64,000 nt of DNA, from positions 291,103-355,102 of the forward strand of contig QEOQ01000534.1 in assembly GCA_010279815.1 (NCBI GenBank), written 5' to 3'. The position numbers and the translations under genes are program-made. The stretch comes from Brachionus plicatilis. Taxonomy: Eukaryota; Rotifera; Eurotatoria; Ploima; Brachionidae. This document shows, piece by piece, positions 19,438 through 31,844 of the stretch. The number at the start of each line of letters is the position of its first letter. Position 1 is the first letter of the stretch. Below the pieces are notes generated by a model. The model saw only the letters and a program-made list of their open reading frames with translations. It did no database searches and was not told where the DNA came from.

Positions 19438-22400
19438 TCAAACAACAGAGGGACTGCGGCTCCGAGAATTTGCGCCCTTGGACAAATTATAAGATTTTGT
19501 CCTATTTCGAACGTCACGTCGGATTGTTTTATTTCTTGTGAATATTTCACCGCTCTGAATCTCGGAACAAAAGCGGTTAAAGTCCGAGTCATTTCCAAGG
19601 TTGTTTAACACCAAATTGAGCTCCGAATCGTTTCGCTGATTGATTCGCTTGGTAATGCTTGTTCTCCTGCTATCTTTATTTGATACAGTAGTGAATTTGT
19701 TCTTTGATTCTTTGATGGATTTTTTTTCCAAATCATCGCGAACATTAGAAAATGTTTTTATAAAAGAAGACCACATGAGAAAGAAATCATTAAAGTTTGA
19801 AAGCGAACCGGACTCGCCAAAATACTTAGAAACCTCATCATACTTAATTTTAAAATAAAATTTTAAAATTTTAAATTTTTTTCTAAATTAAAATAGGCAA
19901 ACTGAAGTTTGAGATCAGGATCAAAAGATCACAATATATATTTGTTAATTTTTCTTAGTAAAAGAGAAAAATTATTTTTTTCCTAATCAATTACTTGACA
20001 TGTTATATCAAGTTAATTTTCATATATAATATTTTAAATTGTGTCTTTTTATTGAACTTTAAAATGTTGAAATTTTTTAATTGATCTTAATAAAAATTTA
20101 TGAAGACAAAAAACTTTAATGCTTTAAAATTTAAAATCTGCTTAAATGAAAAAATAAAATTATATTTGTTTAAATGAACTGATATAAAATTTATGAACTT
20201 AGAAATTGATCTAAAACTTCAATTTGCAAAAAAATTACCAAAAAAATTTTTAATTTTAAAGTTTACTTTTTTTAGAGCTTCGTTGTAATCATTTCGTGTT
20301 GATTCTATTCTTTTCTTGTTGTCTTCATAGAACTTTGCCATGAATTCAAAAAATTTCCTGTTTTTTTCAAAGTTGAGCCGATCCGTTTTCATCTTGTTCA
20401 TCAACTTACATAAAAAATATTAATTTCTTAAAACGAAATCTTTAATTAAAGATTGTCGATTTTTTGAAAAAATAAATAAAACAAATAATGAATGCTTTGG
20501 TCTACTTAGTTTACTTAGTTTTTTTATTTATAATAAAAAAGTTAACTTAGAAAAAAAAGATAAAATTAACTCAATAATTTATGTAAATAAAATCGCTAGA
20601 CAAAAAAAACAGATTTCTTGGTAAAAAAAAAAATTTTTTAAAAATATTTAGCTGATGATAAAAACTATTTCTCTTCTTAAAATTACAGTAACGAACTTGA
20701 TTTTTACTTTAAAAATCTAGAAATAACTAAGAAAATAATTGAATTCATGAAAAAAAAATTTATTTTTGACATTTAAAAAGTAATTAATATTAATTGAGGT
20801 TAGGATTTCTGTCACCACAAAAATTTCAGAAAAAAAAACTTATGTAAAAATTGTCGAAAGAGCTTTGACGTCTTTCAAGTAAAAGAAATCAGCCATTAAA
20901 TGTAATTTAATTAAGAACTGTAATATAAATAAATCTTAAACTTATTTCTTGACGTATCTAGATTTAATTTAAGAATCTTTTTATATTTTTTTCAGCCAAA
21001 GATTTTAAGGTTTAAACAATTATTTTAATGAATTCGGTTTCTTTAATTTTCTCATTTGATGCTTTTATCAGATGATCATATAATTTTTAAGTGAAATCTT
21101 TCAAATAAGAGAACGTGACCACCTCTACACTTAATTTAGTAGTTTAATTGAATTGAATCATCAATTTTTAGCAATTCTTTAGAAATATTTAAAAAAAAGA
21201 TTGTAAATAAATTCTAAAAAATAAAAATGTTTATTCAATTATAATTTTTTAAAAGTTTCAATTTTTGTAAGACACTAATATAAAATAGAACTATTAAAAT
21301 TTTGAAAAACAAAAAAAAAACAATTAACTGTGAATTTACAATAAACAATTAAAAAATAATTTGTGTTAAAAATCCTTTTAAAATGTTAAAAGTCATCTTT
21401 AAAATGAATTAATAAATCTCATTTTGATTTCAATATCTACAACTGTTCAATTTGTATGTTTTTTTAAAGCTCAAACCAGCATATTCAAAAGATGTGTAAA
21501 GTCAAAGTTATCAATAGAAAATGAGACTAAAAAGAATATTTAAATTTAAAGAGAGTTTGGTTAAATAAATAAATAAAAAAATAATAAAAGATAAATAAAT
21601 AAATCTGCATAAATTTTTTTTTCTGAAAATAGATTTTTGCAACTAACATCGTAAAAATTGCTATTTTATTTTAAAGACTAAATTTTTTGATTGCAGAATT
21701 TCAAAAATTAAAAAAAAAAATTAATAAAATTGAAAATTTAAACAGGATATCTTTTAAATTAAGTTAAACGAAAAAATTGTCAAGATTTTTAAAAAAATGA
21801 ATTTAAATTCAAGTGAAAAATTATTAATGAACATAGAAGTGAAAAATTCATGTATTCATCGATTATTTTTTTATTGGGTTTTTATTTTATTTAACCTTCA
21901 ATATCAAAAAAAAAATTTTAAAAACGTCTCGAGTCTTGTAGTGTTAAATTATAAGATTCTTTTTTTTATAAGATTAATTATTTATTTTTTAGATCAATTG
22001 TCCAGCTTGCTTAATAAACAAAAGAATGGCTTTATGAATGATTTGAGCATTGTAATTTTCAAAAAATTTTTTGTTTCTTAAATTAAACATTTTTTTAATA
22101 AATGGGTTACAAAAAAAATTTTTCTTAACAAATTGTGTGGTAAAGGTATTCTCCAATTTTCGAATTATTTTTGTTCATTTTCACCAAGAATAGATTGGAT
22201 AGAAAAAAAATTCCACTTACCTCATTAATTTTTTTCATTTTACTCTCTAAATTTAAGATCTCATTACTTAAATCAGTAATGCTAGGAACAAAAAAAATTA
22301 AAAAAACAATTAAACCATAAAAAAAGTTTACTTGAAGACGGCCATATTTTTGACACTCTCCAACTCTTCAGGCAGCTTTATGAGCTCAGGGTGCTAGACA

Positions 22401-25400
22401 AAAAAAAGCTTAAAAAAAAAGAAAAAAATTTATCTTAGAATTAAAATCACATTATCTTTGATCATCATTATCAAGCAATGAAGCAAACTTAGTCCACGCT
22501 CATTTGTCTTAATCTCACCAAGTTTATTCAAAAAATTCAATTTAAAACCAAACGCATTTCCGTTTTGGTTATTTTGATTCACATAATTCACTATGCACAA
22601 CAACAACTCAAAAAATTTTAGAATACTTTTATTTTCTTTTAGACTAGAGCAACACGACTTGATGCCACTAAGCTGGCTGGTAGTGTGATCTCTGAGGCTG
22701 TTTTTGAAGCGAATGATCTCCAGTTTTTCCGAGTAATGCATTATTTTGGACATTTTGTACAAACAATTGTGCAGCTCGTCCATTTGGCTCAAATTACAGC
22801 TGTACAAATTGACCTTTTCTTCACCAGAGAGCACTAATTGCTGCAGATTGGATATTTCAGTCTCGCCAAGCTTTTGTTCCGGGTCCATTGTCTCAATAAT
22901 GTCGACCAGCTCATCTGACGAGGGCAGTTTTCTTCTGGCCACACTGACACTTATGGACCGCATGGGGTCGGTAAAAATGCTCTTGGGCGCGACTGGCAAC
23001 GAGTATAGCGAGTCCATGTTCTGGTCCATGCAAATGAGACTGGATGTTCTGGTGGCCAAGCTGTGCTCATCCATTGAAAACGCTTGTTCTATTTTTTTCA
23101 GATCAAGCACCGGATAGTGCTTTACTTCGTCCACATTTTGCCAAATGGTCTCGGTGGATGCGCCAACTATTTTATTTATGTGCACAGGCTTCATTGGTGA
23201 GTTTGATTTGGGAACTTTTTTTTGGATGCTGAAAGCAATGGTTGGCAGTGGGGGCGGTGGTGGCGGAGGTGCTGGCGGAGTGTCACATGGAAAAAATGTA
23301 CCACTGGTATTTGGGGTGAGCAAACTCAGGTCTATGTCGTTTAACTCATCTGGCTGTTTGAAAACATTTAGTTTTTTTGAATTTTGTTTTGGAGTCGATG
23401 ATGATAAAACCCTCTTGTTCAAGTTCTCTTTCATTTCGGTGATTTTGGACTGTTGGCTCAGCTTGTCCCTAAGGTCGATTACTTCCTGCATCAGAGAGCC
23501 ATTTTGGGCTCTTAAATTGCGCGCCTCTTCTTCGGACCTTTCCAAGCGAGAGCTTAAATTTTTTATTTCCTCCAACAGTTGCATATTTTGGCCAATTTTT
23601 GCCAAAATGTCGTCAAAGTCCTCAATTTTTTTTTCACCCAGAACAACTAGAGACACCATTTGGTCAATTGTGTGCCAGATGAACTCCATTTTGGGACTTT
23701 GTTTGCCAGTGGTGAGAACAAACAGGTGCTCGAGGACAGAGTGCCAGTTGAGATTGACACTGGTGAGCTTGACTTTGCGCTCAATGTTGTCAAACAAACA
23801 CTTGGAGTCCATGTACACATTTGCCGAGTGGCTCTGGTCTTTGGAAAATTCAAGGAAGCAGCTCTCGTCTGTAATCCGGCTGAACTCATAGTAGTCCAAA
23901 TGTTTGTCTAGTGACGGCTTTTCTCTAATCAGGTCCGAGACAATGTCCTGGAGGCCCAGTTTGATGAATTCCATTCTGATCAGTAGTCGTTCGGCCAGAT
24001 CGTCCTCAAAAATGGAGATTTAATATTTATATATTAAATTTTAAAAAAATGTCACAAAATTTTAATATTTTTTAAAAATATTAAAATTTTTGGCTAAAAT
24101 TTTTAAAAGGTTTACTTCTTTTTGGGAATTTTTGTCACCAATAATCAAGTTGATCAATGAAAGAATGGACACTTTAAGCTTTTCGTTGAGACTCTCATCA
24201 AAACCGTCATAAAATGCAAGCAAATTTACAATGTACTTGAATGAAAAAAAAAGTCATGCAAAAATTTTATTGTTGATTGAGAATGCAAGATTACATTGTA
24301 TCTCATAACAAAATGGTCCAAGTTTTTACTTTATTTAGTATTTTAGTCTTAATTTTTTTTTTTAATTTTTTTAAATAAAATTTTTGTGAAATTCAAAAAA
24401 AAATTGAGTTTTTTTTTCAACACCTACACATTGCTCAATCAAAGATTGGTGAGAGTAGACTTACTTGAAAGCGATAGCTCTCTCGAGCGTATTCTTTGAA
24501 TTGAGTGAACGCACCTAGAATTTTCTCACGACCAATGTTCCACAAGCACAATGGTGATATGATTTCGATTACTTTTACTTTTAGTTTTACGTCAGAAACA
24601 TACAAGCTTTGCACGAGTATGCTCAATGCTCTCTCGTGATTCAGCACTGCACTGCAACCACTCTTTTAAGCAAAAGAATTAAATGTTAAACAATTAAGAA
24701 ATTTTTTTTTTATTTTAAATAAATGAATAATTTACATTACAGTTAAGAATCCCTCTGACACAATGGATCAGGTTGAAGTGAATTGTGTGATGGCGCCACT
24801 CGTACTTCAGTGATGACAATAGATCGACAACTGCATCCAAGCCTTTTTTTTGTAAAAAAGTGTCCACGAAACTTTAATTGATAAAATAAAATACTTTTTT
24901 TCTACTTTTTAATTAAAGACCCTCTGGTTAATAAAAAAATTTTAGATAAATATTTTTTTTTAATCCAAATTTTCTTATGGATATTTGAGGCTATTTTGCC
25001 AAATTCAATTGTCTTTAAGACTCGAAAAAAAAATATTATAAATTATTTGAAAAAATAATTAATTTTGATGAAGTGATCCTTTTTTTTTAATTGGAAAATT
25101 TTAAAATTAAGAAAAAAGTAATTTTGTCTTTTTTCAGATGGTCATTTTTTTTGATAAAAAATTTTGGCAATTAGTAATTGGAAAAAAGGTCTAATATCTA
25201 CAAAAGAAATTTGCATACAAACAGCAATAAAGAAAATAACTACCAGATGATCAGCTCAATGGTCCATCAAAATCAAATATTTTAACGATAAGATATTTTT
25301 TAATGTTTTTTTTAAAGGTTTGAAAAATTAAAAAATGATTTTTGAATAATTTTTAAGTGAAAAAAAAATGAACATGACGATTTTTATTTTTATCTAGATT

Positions 25401-28400
25401 GAGTAACAATTTTAAGGAAAAAAAAGAGTAAAAAAAATTAAGTATGTTATTTTTTCTTTAAACTAACTATTTAAAAGATAAATTCATTTTTATCATTTAT
25501 TTGCATATTCGCTAAGAAATAAAAATGTGAGAACTTGACATTTTAAATTCAGAATTTTTTGGAATTTACTTGAAAATTATTGTTTAATATTATACATGCA
25601 TGTGTCCAACATTAATAAGAAAATAAAAATAATGTTTCTCATATCAAAAAAGGTCTAATGGTTAAATTTAAAAAAAATAAAAAAGACTTGTTTAAATTTT
25701 TTTTTAAATTATAGATCAAATGATAATTGTAATTTTAAAAAAGTTTTTATAAATAAATCAAAGATTCAGTCAAAAGATTAATCTTTTTTCATAAAGCCTT
25801 TTTAAGTGAAAATAGTAATATTTCTAACTTTTGTTTGAACTAAATTTCCGAAAAGTCAAATTTTAAAGGTCAAGATTTAAAAAACATTTAAAATTTTTTT
25901 TGAAAAATAAAAAATTTAAAAAAATCACTTTACGTAAATGATAAAAAATGCATATATATTCAAAAAATTTCAAATAACATTTTACGTTTACTTTTCTTTG
26001 AATTCTTTAGATTTTTTTAACTCAATTTTTACTAGTTCTGGTATTGTGAAATTCAAATACAATTCTTGCTTTTTTGATGAATTAAAATTAAAGTTAATAA
26101 AATATACTTTAAAAAATACTGCAACAAAGTGCAACTTACCTTGTTGCACCTTTATTAACTAAAATAAAATCATTTTTTTCTTCTAAGTAAATTAAAACCA
26201 CTGGTTGTTAAATTGAGAACTGTAAAAAAAAAGAAAATTTTTAATATAAAGGTCGAATTTTAAGAAAATCTATAGAATAAATTTGTAAACTCCTCTAGTT
26301 AATTTTTCCTTTTGACTTTTTTGCTTTTTCTCTTATAGATCGAAAAAAATTTCTAAAAAATTATTTAAACCACTAAATAATTGTATCTTAGATTGTCACA
26401 TAAAATTAGTTTAAATAATCTGGTCTTAAATATAAAAAATGATGAGACAAAAAAAATTATTTATTCAAATTAAAATTCAATTAAAAGAACAATTTTAAAT
26501 CTATTAAAGGTTCAACTCAAATTCGCAATCAGCAATCTGAATTGGAAATCCCAGAAACATGTTTATTATAGGATTGGAAAAAACAAATTGAAAAATTTTT
26601 GTACTTTTAGTTCAAACATTTAAAAAATTTTTAAATCGTACATTAAAGAAAATTGTATTTTTATCTTCCAAAAATTATAATCCTAAATTTTTTTCAAATG
26701 GCGGCTCCCACAGTTCAAAAAAAAATTAATACGAATTCGAAAATTAGAAATGGTGAAGTAATGAGAAATTTTAAAATATTTAAACAAGAATATATTCATA
26801 ATTTAAAGTTTAGAAAATAAGAAAAAATTAACTCTAATTTTTATGAATTTTTTGGGGTTGTGAAGTTCATTTCGATTCGATCGTTTCAATTCAGAAAAAT
26901 TTGAATAACTTTTTTACTAAAGGAGATAATTTAGTTCTATAAAATACTTAATGTTTAAGCAACTTTGCTTAATCCGAAAATATATGTCTGCAAAAACTCT
27001 GCAATGTACTTGCACAGTTGATTAGAATACTTTTTAATGGCGTGCAAAATGCATAAAATTGCAGAGTATTTTGCAGACTTATTTTACTAAATTAAGCAAA
27101 TTTGCTTATAATTGAGCATTTCATAGAACTAAATTTTTTCTTTTAGTAAAAAAGTTATTTAAGTTTATCTGAATTGAAAAGATCGAATTGAAACGAACTT
27201 CACAACCCCGAATTTTTTTTCATTAAGACTTCCTTTTGTTAAACCATTTCTCAAATTTTTTCGTTTAGTAACTTGCTTTTTTATTTTTGAAAAATAAACA
27301 AATTAAAACAATAAGGAATGGGCTAGAAAGACGAGAGTTTATTTTCTTTTACAATGTACAGATTATAAATGAAAATATAAACTCGTGATTAATTACAATT
27401 AGTTTTTCTAAAGATTCAAATTAACACTTTTTAATTTTTATTTTATTATTTTATTCTTTAAATTAATTAATTCAAAAAAAAATTAACTCAATCGTTTACC
27501 TTAACAAGCTATTTTTTGGGCATTTTTTTTCGTTCAATAACCTTTAAAAAAACTTAGAAATCGCTCAAAATATGAAAATTTTTATTAGTTTCTTGCTCTA
27601 TTTGAATATGAATAAATAACAAAGATGACAAGTTAACAAATAAATTTAAAGTTAGTCAGGGTTCTTAACACTTCAAAGTCCTAAGGATTGAAAAAATTAT
27701 TCAATACCCTGCGAAATAAATTTGTCTCATTTTTCTCATATAGATCGAAGATCAAATCTCAATTTCTTCTTGTATTCTGAAGAATGAGTTCAATTTTAAT
27801 TTGATTTTTTTAAACTTTCTCAAAATTCAACTTTCAAATATTTAATTAAATGTCAGTATTTAATATTTCGTTTAAAAGGCGTCTATTAAATTGTTAACAA
27901 CAAATTTTGAACAAAATTTTCTTATTCCTAAAAGAAAAATAAAAAATGAAAAAAAACAATTACTTTGAAGACCGGGTAGTAATCAATATTTTAAAATCAT
28001 TGATAACTTTAAGATGCTCATGGATTAATTTATTTTCTTCGTCTATTAAGTTTGGATTTTTTTTTCGAAAAATAGTTTTTTTTGGCTCCGGTTTTGGCTT
28101 TTCCTCTTTAATTGGATCCGTGTACTTGACCACATCGTTTTCATATTTTTTCAGATAACTTTCAATAAAATTAGTGGCATTGATAAAACGATCAATAACA
28201 AGACTATTTTCGTCTTTTTCGTTTATGTTGAAATTGGACATGGCTAGTTTAATTTTGGTATCTTGAGAAGTTTTGTCAAGAATTTTTTCAATCACGGTCT
28301 CCTCTCGGACCAAATTGGAGAGAATGTCATGCAATGATTTCCTTGATTCATAGTTCATCTCCAGTTCATTCTCAGGAGCACTATTTTTATGCTTGATCGG

Positions 28401-28517
28401 GGAAGAAAATATATTCTTGATTTTACACCAAAAGACTCTGTTTTTACTACTATTGTCTAAATTGGTCGTATTTTTGTCTAAACTATTAGACAATCTATCT
28501 TTCCTAATCTCTGTCAT
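19438..28517 (-). CDS. DAAM: DAAM formin (actin nucleator downstream of Rho/Dishevelled)
   Basis: Nine exons on the minus strand: 28517-27964, 24871-24736, 24662-24465, 24235-24116, 24004-22451, 22393-22332, 22281-22221, 20404-20267 and 19842-19438. All phases agree and give 1075 residues, close to vertebrate DAAM1. Order: GTPase-binding region (exon 1), FH3 armadillo-like repeats (exons 2 to 5, with GLDAVVDLLSSLKYEW and LDKHLDYYEF), coiled coil at about 476-526, one short proline run at about 579-590 (FH1), FH2 from about 598 to 950 (with SGEEKVNL and GNAFGFKLNFLNKLGEI), and DAD at about 1027-1058 (FNRFCSEIQSGEIF then RRDVRNR). The LDKHLD-type FH3 sequence favours DAAM over Diaphanous or FMNL. 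The FH1 is very short. Donor AAT|GTGATT at exon 5 is atypical. Confidence 0.93.
20405..22220. other. DAAM intron, AT-rich
   Basis: About 1.8 kb of AT-rich sequence. A plus-strand 94-codon frame at 21797-22081 is hydrophobic and AT-driven, and I do not regard it as a gene. Confidence 0.5.
24872..27963. other. first DAAM intron, AT-rich, carries one miniature transposon
   Basis: About 3.1 kb intron between the GTPase-binding exon and the first FH3 exon. It contains the foldback element at 26854-27209. Otherwise AT-rich with no exon that I can support. Confidence 0.55.
26854..27209. mobile_element. 356-bp foldback MITE with 9-bp target duplication
   Basis: Begins GGGGTTGTGAAGTTCATTTC, and the right end is its reverse complement (GGGGTTGTGAAGTTCGTTTC read inward). 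Arms of about 150 bp pair with scattered mismatches. Flanking direct repeats are GAATTTTTT at 26845-26853 and 27210-27218. No coding capacity. The 9-bp duplication allows several superfamilies. Confidence 0.85.
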
Positions 28518-28659
28518 TGGTTAAGCCGTACACATTACGGTATGAGAATATTTGGGTATCGAAAAGATGATGGTTCAACAATTTAAACAATTTAATGGTT
28601 TAATCTTGTTTTTTAATTTTTCTTTATGTTGGCTTAGTTATGAAAAAAAAAATTTAATA

Positions 28660-28875
28660 TTAGATAAAATAATCCAAATTTCTAAGGATTTTTTTGTCAA
28701 AGAAAAACTTTAAAAATAAAATTTTCTCATTGTTTAAATTTATGATTTTGCATAGCCATTCTAATCCTTGTTTTGAGCCTGTTGCGTTAACGCAAATCGT
28801 TTTTCGACCTTTGAAATAATCCCTCAGCGATTGAAAATTATAGAAAATTATTCTTGAAAAACGCTCTACAGTCAC
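28660..28875 (-). CDS. unidentified 71-aa frame, possible exon
   Basis: A minus-strand frame directly follows an acceptor-like AAAAATAG at 28876. The first 48 codons read as normal protein (NFQSLRDYF, KTICVNATGSKQGLEWLCKI) with less AT bias than the surroundings, then it becomes AT-driven. There is no clear donor. It lies upstream of the DAAM start and could be an upstream exon, a separate gene piece or a transposon relic. I do not recognise the family. Confidence 0.3.
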   Translation of the reverse strand: MTVERFSRIIFYNFQSLRDYFKGRKTICVNATGSKQGLEWLCKIINLNNEKILFLKFFFDKKILRNLDYFI

Positions 28876-29412
28876 CTATTTTTGATATTAAATTGTTAGT
28901 TCAACTTTCTTTAAAAATTTTATTTACCTGAGATTTAAAATTTTATTTCAAAAAGTGATGTTTTTGAGAATTTCATTTTTTTAAATTGAGAATTGAAATA
29001 ATAACTCTAAAATAGAGTTGTTTTTATTTGAATAAAGAGCGAAGAACAATTGGTAAATTAGAGAAAACTTTTAAAAAGTTGTAGGCCTGCCAGACTAGGA
29101 ATATTTTTGGACCAAAAAAATTGTGAGTGATTTGAATTTTTTTATTCAAATATTGATAGAAATAATAAAAAATTTGATATGATTAAAAAAATTAAAAGAT
29201 TTTTCATCTATCCAGAGTAAAGGATATTTTTGATCATTTTAAGGTTTATAAGTGTTTTAATTTTTTGATTCATAAATCCAAGTTTTTATTGAATTTTAAT
29301 GTCAATGTTTGTTTGATTGTTAAAGATTTATTTATTTAGTAATCTAGTGTCATAAAGAATTGTATTATTTAAAAAAGGGCAATAAAATGCCCTATTTATT
29401 TAATTGATTAAA

Positions 29413-29440
29413 GGCCCAAAATCATCTTTGGGCCTTTGAA
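29413..29440. repeat. perfect 11-bp stem hairpin
   Basis: AAAGGCCCAAA, six-base loop ATCATC, TTTGGGCCTTT. A smaller GGGCA...TGCCC hairpin precedes it at about 29378-29394. The GC-rich stems stand out in AT-rich DNA. Confidence 0.7.
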
Positions 29441-30125
29441 TTTAATTTTTTTGTCATTAATCATTTTACTAATAGGTGTCAGTATTATTAAATTTTTGCA
29501 CGAGTCAGTATTTTAGTCGTTTGATTTTTTAAAATTATTTGGTATCTTTTATTTTTAAAACGTAAATTAAAATCAATTCAGTCCTTTTGGTTTTGTGATT
29601 TTCAGTACAAAAGAACAGAAAAAAATGATAATAAATTGAATAGCTTTTTTGCCAAGAGTTTAAAATTAGTTCCATAAATGCAATATGATGCAACATTCAA
29701 AGTTTCATCAACTGCCAAAGTCTGCTAATGATGTGCAAAATCTCTCTGCAAAATGCACTGCGATTGAACACATTGAAATCTAATATCTTCTTTTTATCAT
29801 TTTGTAATGACTTTCACAAAACCGTACTTTTCCATAATTTTATTGCTTTTCGCTTGAAAATATTATTACAAATTTTTTAATATAAAAATTTGTCTTGGTT
29901 CTGATTTCTAGAAAAACTTTCTATTAATTACTAAACTTACTTTATTTTATCTGCGTCAAAAAAATATGAGTTTATCTTGAGAACTAGATTTTAAATTGAA
30001 AAATTAAAAATTTAAGCATGTTGGGCATTTAAAGCTAATTTTAAAAAAAATTATTTTTTTTTGAACTTAATTTTATTAAATATTTGGATTACTTGTATGA
30101 TAAACTCGTTTTGATACCTTTAGTA

Positions 30126-30935
30126 CCGTAAACTTTCGATTATAATTACATGTAATATTACATGGATTTCAGCTATAATTACATTTAATAATAACGTGTT
30201 TTTGGCACTTTTTTTGAAATACAGTTACATGTTAGATGTTTTAGAAAGTCCAGCTATAATTGCGCAATAATAGCTAAAAAACTCTTTAATTACATGTAAT
30301 AAAAAAAAATTAAAAAAATTAAAAATCGAATCATTTATTTTAAAAAATTTAATGATTATTAAAAAAATTCGAAATTAAAATTTTAATAAATTTATGATTA
30401 AACTCTGCCTCGTTTTCTTCCTCTTTGAGTTCTACCTTTAGTTTTAGAAGTTTCATTTTGAGAAATATTTTTGCTATTATCCCCTCTTCCACCTCTTCCT
30501 CTACCTCTAACTCTGCTCCTTTTTTTTAGCCCAATTCATCAGAGACTGTCTAGTTATTCCCAAACGTTCAGCAGTTTTTTGATAGTTATTTTTATTGTTT
30601 GATAATTCGCTTAAAACCTGTAGCTTATATTTTAAGGGAAAAGATCTTCTTTTAGTTTTAAAACAGCGTATTTCCGTACTCCGACTTACCATTTTAATTT
30701 TTTTGATTTTTTGAAACCTTAAAAATTTTTTTTTTGAATAAAACTAAAGCTTATAAAGAGGATCAAGTGCTATGAGAGTGCTTTTTTTTAATTTTTTTTA
30801 ATTATTTTAAATAATTTAAGTTAGAATTGCATGTAATTATATCATTAAAAAAGTATCCGTTTTCTAGAAACAATTGCATGTAATAGTATTCATTCGCTCT
30901 GCTATAATTGCGCAATTATAATAAAAAATTTACGG
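30126..30935 (-). mobile_element. 810-bp pogo/Tc1-like non-autonomous DNA element with TA duplication
   Basis: The ends are CCGTAAAC... at the left and the reverse complement of CCGTAAAT... at the right, each flanked by TA (30124-30125 and 30936-30937). Subterminal copies of TTACATGTAA and TATAATTGCGCAAT occur at both ends. It encodes only a helix-turn-helix ORF and no DDE domain. Confidence 0.75.
30507..30692 (-). CDS. helix-turn-helix DNA-binding ORF of the pogo-like element
   Basis: 61 codons from ATG at 30692 with KYKLQVLSELSNNK and KTAERLGITRQSLMNW, a classic psq/brinker/CENP-B N-type helix-turn-helix as found at the start of pogo-family transposases. Just after the stop, a frame shifted by one base continues for about 37 codons with an RG-rich stretch (RGRGRGGRGD) and RGRKRGRV. 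One frameshift may therefore have truncated a protein of about 95 residues. There is no catalytic domain within the element borders. It may bind its own subterminal repeats, which is inference. Confidence 0.65.
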   Translation of the reverse strand: MVSRSTEIRCFKTKRRSFPLKYKLQVLSELSNNKNNYQKTAERLGITRQSLMNWAKKKEQS

Positions 30936-30937
30936 TA

Positions 30938-31844
30938 TATTTTTAGTTCTTTTAATTAATGAAATAAAAAGAATACAGTGTTTTAAAATTGGGGCCACTC
31001 TAGAAAAATTTACGAATTATAAGTGATTTACTTAGAATCTCAAATTAATGAAAAAATAATTTGAAAAATTTTCTTAAAAAAAGAAAAAATGAATAATAAT
31101 AATAATAATAAATTAGCATTAAGTGTTATTATGATTGAATGGTGCCTTGAATGTAACAACAATGGACTAACCGACTCGATAAAATACTATTCCCAAGTAA
31201 TCCTTTTAGCTATACAAAAATGAGAATTATCGATAAGAACCTTAATTCTCGCAAATTTTTCGCTAATTATCGTTAATTTTTTTATTGCAATAAGCTTTTT
31301 ATCTTTTCTTATCGATCCTTATCGTTGATTTTTTTTTATCATTATTGTTAGGATTAAAATTTTTTTTTTTTGTTATTACAGTTTTTTAATAAGCTATCAT
31401 TCACCATTTCAAAAATTCCTCTGGTTACAGTAGGAAAATTCCTTATCTTTAATTAGTGATAAATTAGCATAAATAAAAATTAGCAAATATAGTGATAAAA
31501 GATAAATTAAAAATTGATCAACATATATTTTTGTATTTTGATCAATTTTTAAATTAATAAAATAGTACACAAGAAAAAGTATAATTTAACTTTTTGAAAT
31601 AATGCCGAATGGTGTGTTATTTGACAAGGAAAAATAAAAATTAATTTAAAAAAGTAAAATAAAAACTTTTATTTAATAGAATATTGAATGTTGAATAATC
31701 TTAATCATTTTTTTGTATATAACAAACTTAATTTTTTACTTAATTGTAAAATGGATATTCAATTTTCTATTAATTTTTATTTCAATTTGTCCCAAGCCAT
31801 CAACTCACCGTCTCACTAACTGGGCCATGGTTGGTCGTTGAGGT
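30938..31844. other. AT-rich spacer
   Basis: No gene seen. It contains short AAT repeats at about 31093 and a GATAAG/CTTATC-rich patch at 31220-31330. The last 60 bases before 31845 are less AT-rich and belong to the 3' end of the retrotransposon fragment. Confidence 0.4.

Larger units (their letters stand above)
28518..30125. other. DAAM upstream region
   Basis: AT-rich. It holds the unassigned frame at 28660-28875, the hairpins at about 29377-29440, and a patch at 29640-29800 with CTGCAAAATGCACTGC that resembles the centre of the MITE at 26854. The DAAM promoter should lie here, but no box is clear. Confidence 0.4.

Noticed and set aside
21797..22081. 94-codon plus-strand frame in a DAAM intron
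   Set aside because: Composition is what AT-rich DNA gives by chance (Phe, Leu, Ile, Lys, Asn) and there is no motif.
23145..23891. 248-codon plus-strand frame with a glycine run
   Set aside because: It is antisense to the DAAM exon; the glycine run mirrors the FH1 proline codons.
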